The translations under genes and the position numbers were made by a program. Below the pieces are notes generated by a model. That model did not search any database, had not been told where the DNA came from, and saw only the letters and a list, made by a program, of their open reading frames with translations. Source: Batillaria attramentaria (taxonomy: Eukaryota > Mollusca > Gastropoda > Batillariidae). From it: 64,000 bases of DNA. The DNA lies in the NCBI GenBank assembly GCA_018292915.2, contig JACVVK020000088.1, positions 606,501 to 670,500 of the forward strand. The letters are read 5' to 3'. Position 1 is the first letter of the stretch, and each line of letters begins with the position of its first letter. Positions 25,517-37,143 of the stretch are shown piece by piece.

Positions 25517-27880
25517 ACATCATTGGAAGTTTGGGCATGAAATCTATTGGAAAAAAAGTTAATTTCGATTTTTTTAGGTAGTACCGTGGGTAGTAAACGC
25601 GAAAAAAACTGGTTTTGTGTTTTTGACCATCTGTGCTCATTTTTTTTTTTTTACTTTAACGTGACTACTACTCCACACCATTGGCGAGAAAAATCGAAAT
25701 GCATATTTCTCGAATAGAATATCTGCCGACACATCTTGGTGACACACAACCGGCTGCAAGACTCGAAATACATGTTTTTCTAGGCGACTTATGTCGACAC
25801 ATCGATTTGTTGACAAAAAACCGCGATTCAATCGATCAATATGGACAGAAATCCTAGCATTTGCCGTCTCAAGCACTAATGTGTTTGTCAATGACAAAGA
25901 ACTTTTTTTAACGCAATATAGCGTTTTTCACGAGTCGACCCGAATAAATCGCGGGTTTTTGGTTGTTTTTTATTTTTTATTTTTTATTTTGATTTTTGGT
26001 ACATCATTCGAAGTTTGGGCATGAAATCTACCGGAAAAAAAGTTATTTTAGATTTTTTTTTAGGTAGTATCGTGGGTAGTAAACGCGAAAAAAAACTGGT
26101 TTTGTGTCTTTGACCATCTGTGCTCATTTTTTTTTTTTTTTTTACTTTAACGTGACTACTACTCACACCATTGGCGAGAAAAATCGAAATGCATATTTCT
26201 CGAATAGAATATCTGTCGACACATCTTGGTGACAGAAAAACCGCGATTCACTCAATCAGTTTCGAGAAATATGCCGACATAAATTTACCGTTGTAAGAAC
26301 TAATGTGCTAGTCTTTGAGAAAGCAATCGTTTTGTTGACATAAAGAGGATTTCGTTTTTCCCGCCACTGGTGTAGTCACGTTAATGTCGAAAAACGCACA
26401 GATGGCCAAAGAAACAAATCCAGTTTAATTCGAATTTACGAGGTGAAAAAAATCGAAATTATTATTCTTTTTTTCGGGTAGAGCTCAAACGGAAACTTCG
26501 TTTCATTCGGGTCGACTCGTGAGAAACGCTAAATTGCGTAAAAACTTTTTTCTTTCTAATTTTCGTTACATCATTCGAAGTTTGGGCATGATATCTACCT
26601 GAAAAAAGGTTAATTTCGATTTTTTAGGTAGTACCGTGGGTAGTAAACACGAAAAAAACTGGTTTTGTGTTTGACCATCTGTGCTCATTTTTTTTTTTTT
26701 TTTTTACTTTAACGTGACTACTACTCACATCATTGGCGAGAAAAATCGAAATGCATATTTATCGAATAGAATATCTTTCGACACATCTTGTTGACAGAAA
26801 AACCGCGATTCACTCAACCAGTTTCGAGAAATATGCAGACATTTACCGTTGTAAGAACTAATGTGCTAGTCTTTGAGAAAGCAATCGTTTTGTTGACATA
26901 AAGAGGATTTCGATTTTCCCGCCACTGGTGTGAGCATGAAATCTACCGGAAAAAAAGTTAATTTCGATTTTTTAGGTAGTACCGTGGGTAGTAAACGCGA
27001 AAAAAACTGGTTTTGTGTCTTTGACCATCTGTGCTCATTTTTCCTCTTTTTTTTACTTTAACGTGACATTTGCTCACACCAGTGGCGGGAAAATCGAAAT
27101 CCTCTTTATGTCAACAAAACGATTGCTTTCTCAAAGACTAGCACATTAGTTCTTACAACGGTAAATGTCGGCATATTTCTCGAAACTGATTGAGTAAATC
27201 GCGGTTTTTCTGTCAACAAGATGTGTCGATAAATATGCATTTCGATTTTTCTCGCCAATGGTGTGAGTAGTAGTCACGTTAAAGTAAAAAAAAAAACAAC
27301 AAAAAAATGAGCACAGATGGTCAGACACAAAACCAGTTTTTTTCGCGTTTACTACCCACGGTACTACCTAAAAAATCGAAATTAACCTTTTTCAGGTAGA
27401 TTTAATGCGCAAACTTCGAATGATGTACCAAAAAACAAAACAAAACAAAAACCAACTAAAAACCCCCGATTTTTTCTAGATTAGATTATTGCAACTCTCT
27501 CTTGGCTGGTTTACGTGATGACAAAATTCGCCGACTCCAGCGAATTCAAAATTGTGCTGCAAGACTAGTCTTGAAATAAAGAAAACGGGATGAAGTGAAT
27601 CGAATGATGTACCAAAAAAAAAAAACCTACCAAAAACCCGCGATTTATTCGGGTCGACTCTAACGTGACTACTACTCACATCATTGGCGAGAAAAATCGA
27701 AATGCATATTTATCGAATAGAATATCTTTCGACACATCTTGTTGACAGAAAAACCGCGATTCACTCAACCAGTTTCGAGAAATATGCAGACATTTACCGT
27801 TGTAAGAACTAATGTGCTAGTCTTTGAGAAAGCAATCGTTTTGTTGACATAAAGAGGATTTCGATTTTCCCGCCACTGGT
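25517..27880 (+). repeat. Third, shortened copy of the higher-order block
   Basis: Colinear with the first ~2.37 kb of block B at an offset of ~12142. At about 27880 the order changes: GTGTGAGCATGAAATC of the other copies is replaced by GTGTGGGAAAAAACATAAAAAC, and the following sequence matches the part of block B near 17.37 kb. About 1.6 kb, including one palindrome's inverted arm, is therefore missing here. The same replaced junction recurs at 30604-30625, so the variant itself has been copied. Confidence 0.75.
26568..27426. repeat. Satellite palindrome 10
   Basis: Third-copy counterpart of 2696-3554 and 14427-15283. The left arm begins GGGCATGATATC and reads GTAAACACG in place of GTAAACGCG. 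Confidence 0.86.
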
Positions 27881-30237
27881 GTGGGAAAAAACATAAAAAC
27901 TACCGGAAAAAAAGTTAATTTCGATTTTTTAGGTAGTACCGTGGGTAGTAAACGCGAAAAAAACTGGTTTTGTGTCTTTGACCATCTGTGCTCATTTTTT
28001 TACTTTAACGTGACACCATTGGCGAGAAAAATCGAAATGCATATTTTTCGAATAGAATATCTGTGGACACATCTTGTTGACAGAAAAACCGCGATTCACT
28101 CAATCAGTTTCAAGCACTAATGTGTTTGCAATGACAAAGAACGCAATATAGTATCTCAGGAGTCGACCCGAATAAATCGCGAGTTTTTGGTAGGTTTTTT
28201 TTTTTTTTTTTTTTTTTTGTATATCATTCGATTCACTCAATCAGTTTCGAAAAATATGCCGACATTTACCGTTGTAAGAACTAATGTGCTAGTCTTTGAG
28301 AAAGCAATCGTTTTGTTGACATAAAGAGGATTTCGATTTTCCCGCCACTGGTGTGAGCAGTAGTCACGTTAATGTCGACAAATGCACAGATGGCCAAAGA
28401 AACAAATCCAGTTTAATTCGAATTTACGAGGTGAAAAAAATCGAAATTATTATTCTTTTTTTCGGGTAGAGCTCAAACGGAAACTTCGTTTCATTCGGGT
28501 CGACTCGTGAGAAACGCTAAATTGCGTCAAAACTTTTTTCTTTCTCATTAGTACTTGCATCGGGAAATGCCGGAGTTTAAAGGAAGCTTCGATTCAGTCG
28601 GGTCGACTCGTGCGAAACAGAGAAGCAAAACCATTTTTTTTTTCCTGTTTACTACTCATACTAGTATCGATAAAAATCGAAATTAATGTATCTCGGGTAC
28701 AATACATGCCCACACATCGCGTGATTAGGAGAACAATGCCATACTTCGTAAAAACGATTCCTTTCTCAAAGACTAGCACAGAAACTCGTGTGAGTAGTAA
28801 ACGCGAGAAAAACTGGCTTTGATTTTTTCGACATTAACGTGAGTACGACTCACAAAAATCGAAATGCGTGTTTTTCTACTAGCAGTAGTCTGGCCATCAA
28901 GTTTTCGACACTAACATTGACTACGACTCACACAACCGGCGGCAAGACTGGAAATACATGTTTTTCTAGGCGACTTATGTCGACACATCGATTTGTTGAC
29001 AAAAAACCGCGATTCAATCGATCAATATGGACAGAAATCCTAGCATTTGCCGTCTCAAGCACTAATGTGTTTGTCAATGACAAAGAACTTTTTTAACGCA
29101 ATATAGCGTTTCTCACGAGTCGACCCGAATAAATCGCGGGTTTTTGGTTGTTTTTTATTTTTTATTTTTTATTTTGATTTTTGGTACATCATTGGAAGTT
29201 TGGGCATGAAATCTATTGGAAAAAAAGTTAATTTAGATTTTTTTAGGTAGTACCGTGGGTAGTAAACGCGAAAAAAACTGGTTTTGTGTCTTTGACCATC
29301 TGTGCTCATTTTTTTTTTTACTTTAACGTGACTACTACTCCACACCATTGGCGAGAAAAATCGAAATGCATATTTCTCGAATAGAATATCTGCCGACACA
29401 TCTTGGTGACACACAACCGGCTGCAAGACTCGAAATACATGTTTTTCTAGGCGACTTATGTCGACACATCGATTTGTTGACAAAAAACCGCGATTCAATC
29501 GATCAATATGGACAGAAATCCTAGCATTTCCCGTCTCAAGCACTAATGTGTTTGTCAATGACAAAGAATTTTTTTAACGCAATATAGCGTTTTTCACGAG
29601 TCGACCCGAATAAATCGCGGGTTTTTGGTTGTTTTTTATTTTTTATTTTTTATTTTGATTTTTGGTACATTATTCGAAGTTTGGGCATGAAATCTACCGG
29701 AAAAAAAGTTAATTTAGATTTTTTTTAGGTAGTATCGTGGGTAGTAAACGCGAAAAAAACTGGTTTTGTGTCTTTGACCATCTGTGCTCATTTTTTTTTT
29801 TTTTTTACTTTAACGTGACTACTACTCACACCATTGGCGAGAAAAATCGAAATGCATATTTCTCGAATAGAATATCTGTCGACACATCTTGGTGACAGAA
29901 AAACCGCGATTCACTCAATCAGTTTCGAGAAATATGCCGACATAAATTTACCGTTGTAAGAACTAATGTGCTAGTCTTTGAGAAAGCAATCGTTTTGTTG
30001 ACATAAAGAGGATTTCGTTTTTCCCGCCACTGGTGTGAGCAGTAGTCACGTTAATGTCGAAAAACGCACAGATGGCCAAAGAAACAAATCCAGTTTAATT
30101 CGAATTTACGAGGTGAAAAAAATCGAAATTATTCTTTTTTTTTTCGGGTAGAGCTCAAACGGAAACTTCGTTTCATTCGGGTCGACTCGTGAGAAACGCT
30201 AAATTGCGTAAAAACTTTTTTCTTTCTAATTTTCGTT

Positions 30238-31108
30238 ACATCATTCGAAGTTTGGGCATGAAATCTACCTGAAAAAAAGGTTAATTTCGATTTTTTAGGT
30301 AGTACCGTGGGTAGTAAACGCGAAAAAAACTGGTTTTGTGTCTGACCATCTGTGCTCTTTTTTTTTTTATTTTTTTTTTTACTTGAACGTGACTACTACT
30401 CACATCATTGGCGAGAAAAATCGAAATGCATATTTATCGAATAGAATATCTTTCGACACATCTTGTTGACAGAAAAACCGCGATTCACTCAACCAGTTTT
30501 GAGAAATATGCAGACATTTACCGTTGTAAGAACTAATGTGCTAGTCTTTGAGAAAGCAATCGTTTTGTTGACATAAAGAGGATTTCGATTTTCCCGCCAC
30601 TGGTGTGGGAAAAAACATAAAAACTACCGGAAAAAAAGTTAATTTCGATTTTTTAGGTAGTACCGTGGGTAGTAAACGCGAAAAAAACTGGTTTTGTGTC
30701 TTTGACCATCTGTGCTCATTTTTCCTCTTTTTTTTACTTTAACGTGACATTTGCTCACACCAGTGGCGGGAAAATCGAAATCCTCTTTATGTCAACAAAA
30801 CGATTGCTTTCTCAAAGACTAGCACATTAGTTCTTACAACGGTAAATGTCGGCATATTTCTCGAAACTGATTGAGTAAATCGCGGTTTTTCTGTCAACAA
30901 GATGTGTCGATAAATATGCATTTCGATTTTTCTCGCCAATGGTGTGAGTAGTAGTCACGTTAAAGTAAAAAAAAAAAAAAAAAAAAAAATGAGCACAGAT
31001 GGTCAGACACAAAACCAGTTTTTTTCGCGTTTACTACCCACGGTACTACCTAAAAAATCGAAATTAACCTTTTTCAGGTAGATTTAATGCCCAAACTTCG
31101 AATGATGT
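30238..31108. repeat. Satellite palindrome 11, variant loop
   Basis: The loop begins GGGAAAAAACATAAAAACTACC instead of GAGCATGAAATCTACC, so the two arms no longer meet in the GTGTGAGC/GCTCACAC pair seen elsewhere. The right-arm poly-A is very long. Confidence 0.82.
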
Positions 31109-32421
31109 ACCAAAAAACAAAACAAAACAAAAACCAACTAAAAACCCCCGATTTTTTCTAGATTAGATTATTGCAACTCTCTCTTGGCTGGTTTACGTGA
31201 TGACAAAATTCGCCGACTCCAGCGAATTCAAAATTGTGCTGCAAGACTAGTCTTGAAATAAAGAAAACGGGATGAAGTGAATCGAATGATGTACCAAAAA
31301 AAAAAAAACCTACCAAAAACCCGCGATTTATTCGGGTCGACTTTTATTTTTTATTTTGATTTTTGGTACATCATTCTAAGTTTGGGCATGAAATCTATTG
31401 GAAAAAAAGTTAATTTAGATTTTTTTAGGTAGTACCGTGGGTAGTAAACGCGAAAAAAACTGGTTTTGTGTCTTTGACCATCTGTGCTCATTTTTTGTTT
31501 TTACTTTAACGTGACTACTACTCACACCATTGGCGAGAAAAATCGAAATGCATATTTTTCGAATAGAATATCTGCCGACACATCTTGGTGACACACAACC
31601 GGCTGCAAGACTCGAAATACATGTTTTTCTAGGCGACTTATGTCGACACATCGATTTGTTGACAAAAAACCGCGATTCAATCGATCAATATGGATAGAAA
31701 TCTTAGCATTTCCCGTCTCAAGCACTAATGTGTTTGTCAATGACAAAGAACTTTTTTAACGCAATATAGCGTTTTTCACGAGTCGACCCGAATAAATCGC
31801 GGGTTTTTGGTTGTTTTTTATTTTTTATTTTTTATTTTGATTTTTGGTACATCGTTCGAAGTTTGGCAATGAAATCTACCAGAAAAAAAGTTAATTTAGA
31901 TTTTTTTAGGTAGTATCGTGGGTAGTAAACGCGAAAAAAACTGGTTTTGTGTCTTTGACCATCTGTGCTCATTTTTTTTTTTTTTTTTGTACTTTAACGT
32001 GACTACTACTCACACCATTGGCGAGAAAAATCGAAATGCATATTTCTCGAATAGAATATCTGTCGACACATCTTGGTGACAGAAAAACCGCGATTCACTC
32101 AATCAGTTTCGAGAAATATGCCGACATAAATTTACCGTTGTAAGAACTAATGTGCTAGTCTTTGAGAAAGCAATCGTTTTGTTGACATAAAGAGGAGTTC
32201 GTTTTTCCCGCCACTGGTGTGAGCAGTAGTCACGTTAATGTCGAAAAACGCACAGATGGCCAAAGAAACAAATCCAGTTTAATTCGAATTTACGAGGTGA
32301 AAAAAATCGAATTTATTATTCTTTTTTTCGGGTAGAGCTCAAACGGAAACTTCGTTTCATTCGGGTCGACTCGTGAGAAACGCTAAATTGCGTAAAAACT
32401 TTTTTCTTTCTAATTTTCGTT

Positions 32422-33273
32422 ACATCATTCGAAGTTTGGGCATGAAATCTACCTGAAAAAAGGTTAATTTCGATTTTTTAGGTAGTACCGTGGGTAGTAA
32501 ACGCGAAAAAAACTGGTTTTGTTTCTGACCATCTGTGCTCATTTTTTTTTTTTTTTTTTTTACTTTAACGTGACTACTACTCACATCATTGGCGAGAAAA
32601 ATCGAAATGCATATTTATCGAATAGAATATCTTTCGACACATCTTGTTGACAGAAAAACCGCGATTCACTCAACCAGTTTCGAGAAATATGCAGACATTT
32701 ACCGTTGTAAGAACTAATGTGCTTGTCTTTGAGAAAGCAATCGTTTTGTTGACATAAAGAGGATTTCGATTTTCCCGCCACTGGTGTGAGCATGAAATCT
32801 ACCGGAAAAAAAGTTAATTTCGATTATTTAGGTAGTACCGTGGGTAGTAAACGCAAAAAAAAAAACTGGTTTTGTGTCTATGACCATCTGTGCTCATTTT
32901 TCCTCTTTTTTTTTTTACTTTAACGTGACATTTGCTCACACCAGTGGCGGGAAAATCGAAATCCTCTTTATGTCAACAAAACGATTGCTTTCTCAAAGAC
33001 TAACACATTAGTTCTTACAACGGTAAATGTCGGCATATTTCTCGAAACTGATTGAGTAAATCGCGGTTTTTCTGTCAACAAGATGTGTCGATAAATATGC
33101 ATTTCGATTTTTCTCGCCAATGGTGTGAGTAGTAGTCACGTTAAAGTAAAAAAAAAAAAAAAAAAAAAAAGCACACATGGTCAAAGACACAAAACCAGTT
33201 TTTTTCGCGTTTACCTAAAAAATCGATATTAACCTTTTTCAGGTAGATTTAATCCTCAAACTTCGAATGATGT
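32422..33273. repeat. Satellite palindrome 12, next to the long LINE end
   Basis: More diverged than the others: GATTATTTAGG and AACGCAAAAAAAAAAAC in the loop, and the right arm is missing the TACTACCCACGGTAC stretch. It lies directly upstream of the first long LINE copy. Confidence 0.82.
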
Positions 33274-33326
33274 ACCACAAAAATACAAAAACAAAAAAAC
33301 CCCTAAAAACCCCCGATTTTTTTTTA

Positions 33327-33959
33327 GATTAGATTAACTCTCTCTTGGCTGGTTTACCTGATGACAAAATTCGCCGACTCCAGCAAATTCAAAATTGTGC
33401 TGCAAGACTAGTCTTGAAAAAAAGAAAACGGGAAAGGTCTACTCCTTTATTAAGAAGCCTTCACTGGCTTCCTATAAGAGCAAGAATTGAATACAAAGTA
33501 TCAACCATTTGCCACAGAGCTTTCCATAGCAATGACTTACCCAGTTACATATATGATTTACTTGTGCCATATGCACCATCCAGGAGTCTTCGTTCTGAAA
33601 ATTCAAATCTTTTGTCTGTACCTCGATATAAATTGCATAACTATGGTAGACGTTCTTTTTCCATTTTCGGTCCCCAAACTTGGAACAAGCTGCCATTATC
33701 TTTAAGATCAATAAAATCAGAAAGTTCATTCAAAAAGCCATCTAAAAACTTACCTATTCAAAGCATATTTGTAATGAAAAAGGTTCAGACAAGATCTCAT
33801 TGAGTTTTCATTATCCTGACTGTTGATCTTTTGTCAGTTTTTTATTCTGGGGTATTCCTCGTTATTGCATTATGCTTTTTGACTGTTTTTATTGTCTGTT
33901 AAATTTTCGTTAGCGCTTAGAGCATGTAATTTTACATGAATATGCGCTTTATAAATAAA
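33327..33959 (+). pseudogene. CR1-like LINE 3' end: RT C-terminus plus 3'UTR, copy 1
   Basis: The frame encodes the C-terminal part of a non-LTR reverse transcriptase: GLPDDKIRRLQ, QNCAARLVL and SLHWLPIRARIEYK, then a tail with FGPQTWNKLPLSLR. This order is typical of CR1/L2-group ORF2 C-termini. Catalytic RT motifs lie upstream and are absent. An extra A near 33736 shifts the frame before the natural end, and TTGC is missing near the 5' join. The 3'UTR follows to TATAAATAAAA and then passes straight into satellite (CGTGACTACTACTC) without the ATT tail seen in copy 2. The 5' junction with satellite is the same as in copy 2. Confidence 0.85.
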
Positions 33960-35558
33960 ACGTGACTACTACTCACACCATTGGCGAGAAAAATCGAAAT
34001 GCATATTTTTCGAATAGAATATCTGTCGACACATCTTGTTGACACAAAAACCGCGATTCACTCAATCAGTTTCGAGAAATATGCCGACATTTACCGTTGT
34101 AAGAACTAATGTGCTAGTCTTTGAGAAAGCAATCGTTTTGTTGACATAAAGAGGATTTCGATTTTCCCGCCACTGGTGTGAGCAGTTAATGTCGAAAAAC
34201 GCACAGATGGCCAAAGAAACAAATCCAGTTTAATTCGAATTTACGAGGTGAAAAAAATCGAAATTATTATTCTTTTTTTCGGGTAGAGCTCAAACGGAAA
34301 CTTCGTTTCATTCGGGTCGACTCGTGAGAAACGCTAAATTGCGTAAAAACTTTTTTCTTTCTCATTAGTACTTGCATCGGGAAATGCCGGAGTTTAAAAA
34401 AAGCTTCGATTCAGTCGGGTCGACTCGTGCGAAACAGAGAAGCAAAACCGTGTTTACTACTCCCACTAGTATCGAGAAAAATCAAAATTAAACGAAATTA
34501 ATGTATCTCGGGTACAATACATGCCCACACATCGCGTGATTATGAGAACAATGCCATACTTCGTAAAAACGATTCCTTTCTCAAAGACTAGCACAGAAAC
34601 TCGTGTGAGTAGTAAACGCGAGAAAAACTGGCTTTGCTGTCTATGCATTTTTCGACATTAACGTGAGTACGACTCACAAAAATCGTAATGCGTGTTTTTC
34701 TACTAGCACTAGTCTGGCCATCAATGCAGTTTTCGACACTAACATTGACTACGACTCACACAACCGGCGGCAAGACTGGAAATACATGTTTTTCTAGGCG
34801 ACTTATGTCGACACATCGATTTGTTGACAAAAAACCGCGATTCAATCGATCAATATGGACAGAAATCCTAGCATTTCCCGTCTCAAGCACTAATGTGTTT
34901 GTCAATGACAAAGAACTTTTTTAACGCAATATAGCGTTTCTCACGAGTCGACCCGAAAAAATTGCGGGTTTTTAGTTGTTTTTTTTTTTTTGTTTTTTTT
35001 TGTTTTTTTTGGTACATCATTCGAAGTGTGGGCATGAAATCTACCTGAAAAAAGGTTAATTTCGATTTTTTAGGTAGTACCGTGGGTAGTAAACGCGAAA
35101 AAAACTGGTTTTGTGTCTTTGACCATCTGTGCTCATTTTTTCTTTTTTTTACTTTAACGTGACAACTGCTCACACCAGTGGCGGGAAAATCGAAATCTTC
35201 TTTATGTTAACAAAACGATTGCTTTCTCAAAGACTAGCACATTAGTTCTTACAACGGTAAATGTCGGCATATTTCTCGAAACTGATTGAGTGAATCGCGG
35301 TTTTTCTGTCAACAAGATGTGTCGATAAATATGCAATTCGATTTTTCTCGCCAATGGTGTGAGTAGTAGTCACGTTAAAGTAAAAAAAAAAAAATGAGCA
35401 CAGATGGTCAAAGACACAAAACCAGTTTTTTTTCGCGTTTACCTAAAAAATCGAAATTAACCTTTTTCAGGTAGATTTAATGCCCAAACTTTGAATGATG
35501 TACCACAAAAATACAACAAAAAAAAACAAAAAAACTAAAAACCCCCGATTTTTTTTTA
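33960..35558. repeat. Satellite segment between the two LINE ends
   Basis: Same monomers as the main array, somewhat diverged (for example CCCACTAGTATCGAG near 34462 and TTATGTTAACAAAACG near 35201). It contains one forward run of the GGTAGAGCTC, GGGTACAATAC and CAACCGGCGGC modules and the small palindrome at 35014-35501. It keeps ATGCATTTTTCGAC and CATCAATGCAGTTTTCG stretches that many main-array copies have lost, so it may be closer to the ancestral arrangement. Confidence 0.85.
35014..35501. repeat. Minimal satellite palindrome between the two LINE ends
   Basis: Forward ACATCATTCGAAGTGTGG through GCTCATTTTTT joins directly to the inverted arm ending TTTGAATGATGT. Only the outer ~60-90 bases are mutually complementary. 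This could be an ancestral form or a deletion product of the larger palindromes. Confidence 0.7.
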
Positions 35559-36214
35559 GATTAGATTATTGCAACTCTCCCTTGGCTGGTTTACCTGATG
35601 ACAAAATTCGCCGACTCCAGCGAATTCAAAATTGTGCTGCAAGACTAGTCTTGAAAAAAAGAAAACGGGAAAGGTCTACTCCTTTATTAAGAAGCCTTCA
35701 CTGGCTTCCTATAAGAGCAAGAATTGAATACAAAGTATCAACCATTTGCCACAGAGCTTTCCATAGCAATGACTTACCCAGTTACATATATGATTTACTT
35801 GTGCCATATGCACCATCCAGGAGTCTTCGTTCTGAAAATTCAAATCTTTTGTCTGTACCTCGATATAAATTGCATAACTATGGTAGACGTTCTTTTTCCA
35901 TTTTCGGTCCCCAAACTTGGAACAAGCTGCCATTATCTTTAAGATCAATAAAATCAGAAAGTTCATTCAAAAGCCATCTAAAACCTTACCTATTCAAAGC
36001 ATATTTATAATGAAAAAGGTTCAGACAAGATCTCATTGAGTTTTCATTATCCTGACTGTTGATCTTTTGTCAGTTTTTTATTCTGGGGTATTCCTCGTTA
36101 TTGCATTATGCTTTTTGACTGTTTTTATTGTCTGTTAAATTTTCGTTAGCGCTTAGAGCATGTAATTTTACATGAATATGCGCTTTATAAATAAAATTAT
36201 TATTATTATTATTA
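35559..36214 (+). pseudogene. CR1-like LINE 3' end with ATT tail, copy 2
   Basis: Open from the satellite join to the stop near 36008. The encoded protein begins RLDYCNSPLAGLPDD and ends KPYLFKAYL, the expected C-terminus of a CR1/L2-type ORF2. The 3'UTR runs through GCGCTTTATAAATAAA into an ATT microsatellite (36196-36214), the usual 3' terminus of this LINE group. Nearly identical to copy 1, but the frame is intact. Only ~150 residues remain, so it is a dead 5'-truncated copy. It is probably a duplicate of copy 1 together with flanking satellite, because the 5' junction is shared. Confidence 0.88.
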
Positions 36215-36220
36215 AATTAT

Positions 36221-36487
36221 TAATCTAAAAACTGAATCTGCAAACACATCAAGCAGGAAGCTCATCACTGCAGTCAACAGTCTGTCCAACAGATACCCGC
36301 GCACTCCGATCGTAATATCGAGAGTTGCACCATCTACTAGACCTGAACTAAAAGCAAAAAGAGAACTTTTCAATGCTCAAGTTCTTGATGAACTTCAGGA
36401 TAAAAATCTGATATCGTTTGTTGATCACGACTATCTTGGCCGGAAGGGTTGTCTCACTGATGGGATACACCCGACGGAAAAGGGGAA
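36221..36487 (+). pseudogene. CR1-like ORF1 esterase fragment, inverted relative to main copy
   Basis: Forward-strand match to the middle of the esterase ORF that runs on the minus strand at 39070-39340: RYPRTPIVISRVAPSTRPEL, NAQVLDELQDKN and the Asp-His block DGIHPTE. It has ~22 bases (around GAAGCTCATCACTGCAG) that the minus-strand copy lacks, and it preserves the uninterrupted sequence at which the foldback element inserted in that copy. It begins a few bases after the ATT tail of the preceding LINE end and stops at 36487, where minus-strand ORF2 sequence starts. Confidence 0.8.
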
Positions 36488-36848
36488 GTAGTTCATCAAG
36501 GCAGTCGAAGAGAAGTGTTGTAGGGATTGGATCAAGTTCACAGGATTTTTTCGGCATCTTAAGAATGGTTTCTTTAACTTGGTCAGCAGGAAGAGGTTTA
36601 AAGGCAGCCAACTGAGCTCCTGAGAAAACAGGATTAGAAGTTTGCCGTGAGGTAGAGTTCAAATTACTTCTTATGGTCTCGATCTTCTTAGTAAAATAAT
36701 TATTAAATTTGTCAGGCAGTTCATCCATAGGAATTTTAGATGGAAAAATAACATCATTTGTCTTTCCCAATAGTTGGCCAGTTAGTCGAAACAAGCGTAG
36801 GATTAACAAAGTTCATCGCGTCAGAGTTCATTGTCGGTTTCTTGACAA
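36488..36848 (-). pseudogene. CR1-like ORF2: start codon joined to RT linker, endonuclease deleted
   Basis: ORF2 starts at an ATG on the minus strand at 36831, just after the ORF1 stop near 36849. After about a dozen codons it jumps at ~36793 to the endonuclease-RT linker (LFRLTGQLLGKTN, IPMDELPDKFNNYF) and the beginning of the RT domain (KKSCELDPIPTTLLFDCL). The linker matches 52770-52862, where the endonuclease is still attached. The deleted part is the whole endonuclease domain plus N-terminal linker. It ends at 36488 at an inversion junction. Confidence 0.8.
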
Positions 36849-37134
36849 TTACGCCCATGCGTAAGATGGATGCTGGTTGAGGTAGTTGTAGAAATTAGTG
36901 TCAGCATAGTACATCTGATTTGACCAGTCTCTATGGCGGCTCCTCCTTGGTGAAGAGCTGGGTTGAGTGGCATGTCGCGGGGACGTCGTTTGATGACCAC
37001 TGGAGTAGTTCCATCGCCGTGACTGTTGGCGTCGACGTGCATAGCGTCGTCGTGGTGGTTGCTCCCAGACAAGTTGCGAGAGATGCCGTCCAATCTTGGC
37101 CGCCAGCATACTCAAGCCACTTTCCGTCGGGTGT
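36849..37134 (-). pseudogene. CR1-like ORF1, C-terminal part
   Basis: Continues the esterase frame after the inserted foldback element: HPTESGLSMLAAKIGRHLSQ, then an Arg/Gln-rich basic tail ending HPSYAWA. The His of HPTE is the expected catalytic histidine of an SGNH hydrolase. The basic tail may contribute to nucleic-acid binding (inference). The stop lies at 36849 and the ORF2 start is 18 bases further on, the usual tight ORF1-ORF2 spacing. Confidence 0.8.
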
Positions 37135-37143
37135 ATCCCATCA

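Larger units (their letters stand above)
1..33326. repeat. Higher-order satellite array, AT-rich, about 12-kb period
   Basis: The whole interval is built from the same few hundred bases reused in both orientations. Recurrent signatures are ACATCATTCGAAGTTTGGG, GGTAGTACCGTGGGTAGTAA, AAATCGAAATGCATATTT and ATTCGGGTCGACTCGTGAG. Modules recur in a fixed order, and equivalent points fall at 1643, 13375 and 25517, so the higher-order period is about 11.7-12.1 kb with roughly 2.7 copies visible. The left edge lies outside the window. No gene is supported: every open frame here is short, recurs with the repeat and is broken by indels in poly-T tracts. Centromeric or pericentromeric heterochromatin is a reasonable guess from size and organisation, but nothing in the sequence proves the chromosomal location. 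Confidence 0.93.

Noticed and set aside
320..32793. Dozens of 60-131-codon open frames in the satellite, some nearly identical between copies
   Set aside because: They recur only because the repeat recurs, exist on both strands over the same bases, start or stop in poly-A/T tracts, and show no known motif or codon-level conservation.
1..33326. CRISPR array or prokaryotic repeat system
   Set aside because: Repeat units are hundreds of bases long without unique spacers, and all coding remnants are eukaryotic transposons.
1..33326. Telomeric repeat
   Set aside because: No TTAGGG-type or other short telomeric tandem seen; A/T tracts are part of the satellite unit.
33472..33729. Minus-strand 85-codon frame, also at 35709-35966, and a second + frame
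   Set aside because: Shadows of the LINE RT C-terminal frame, which has clear family motifs.
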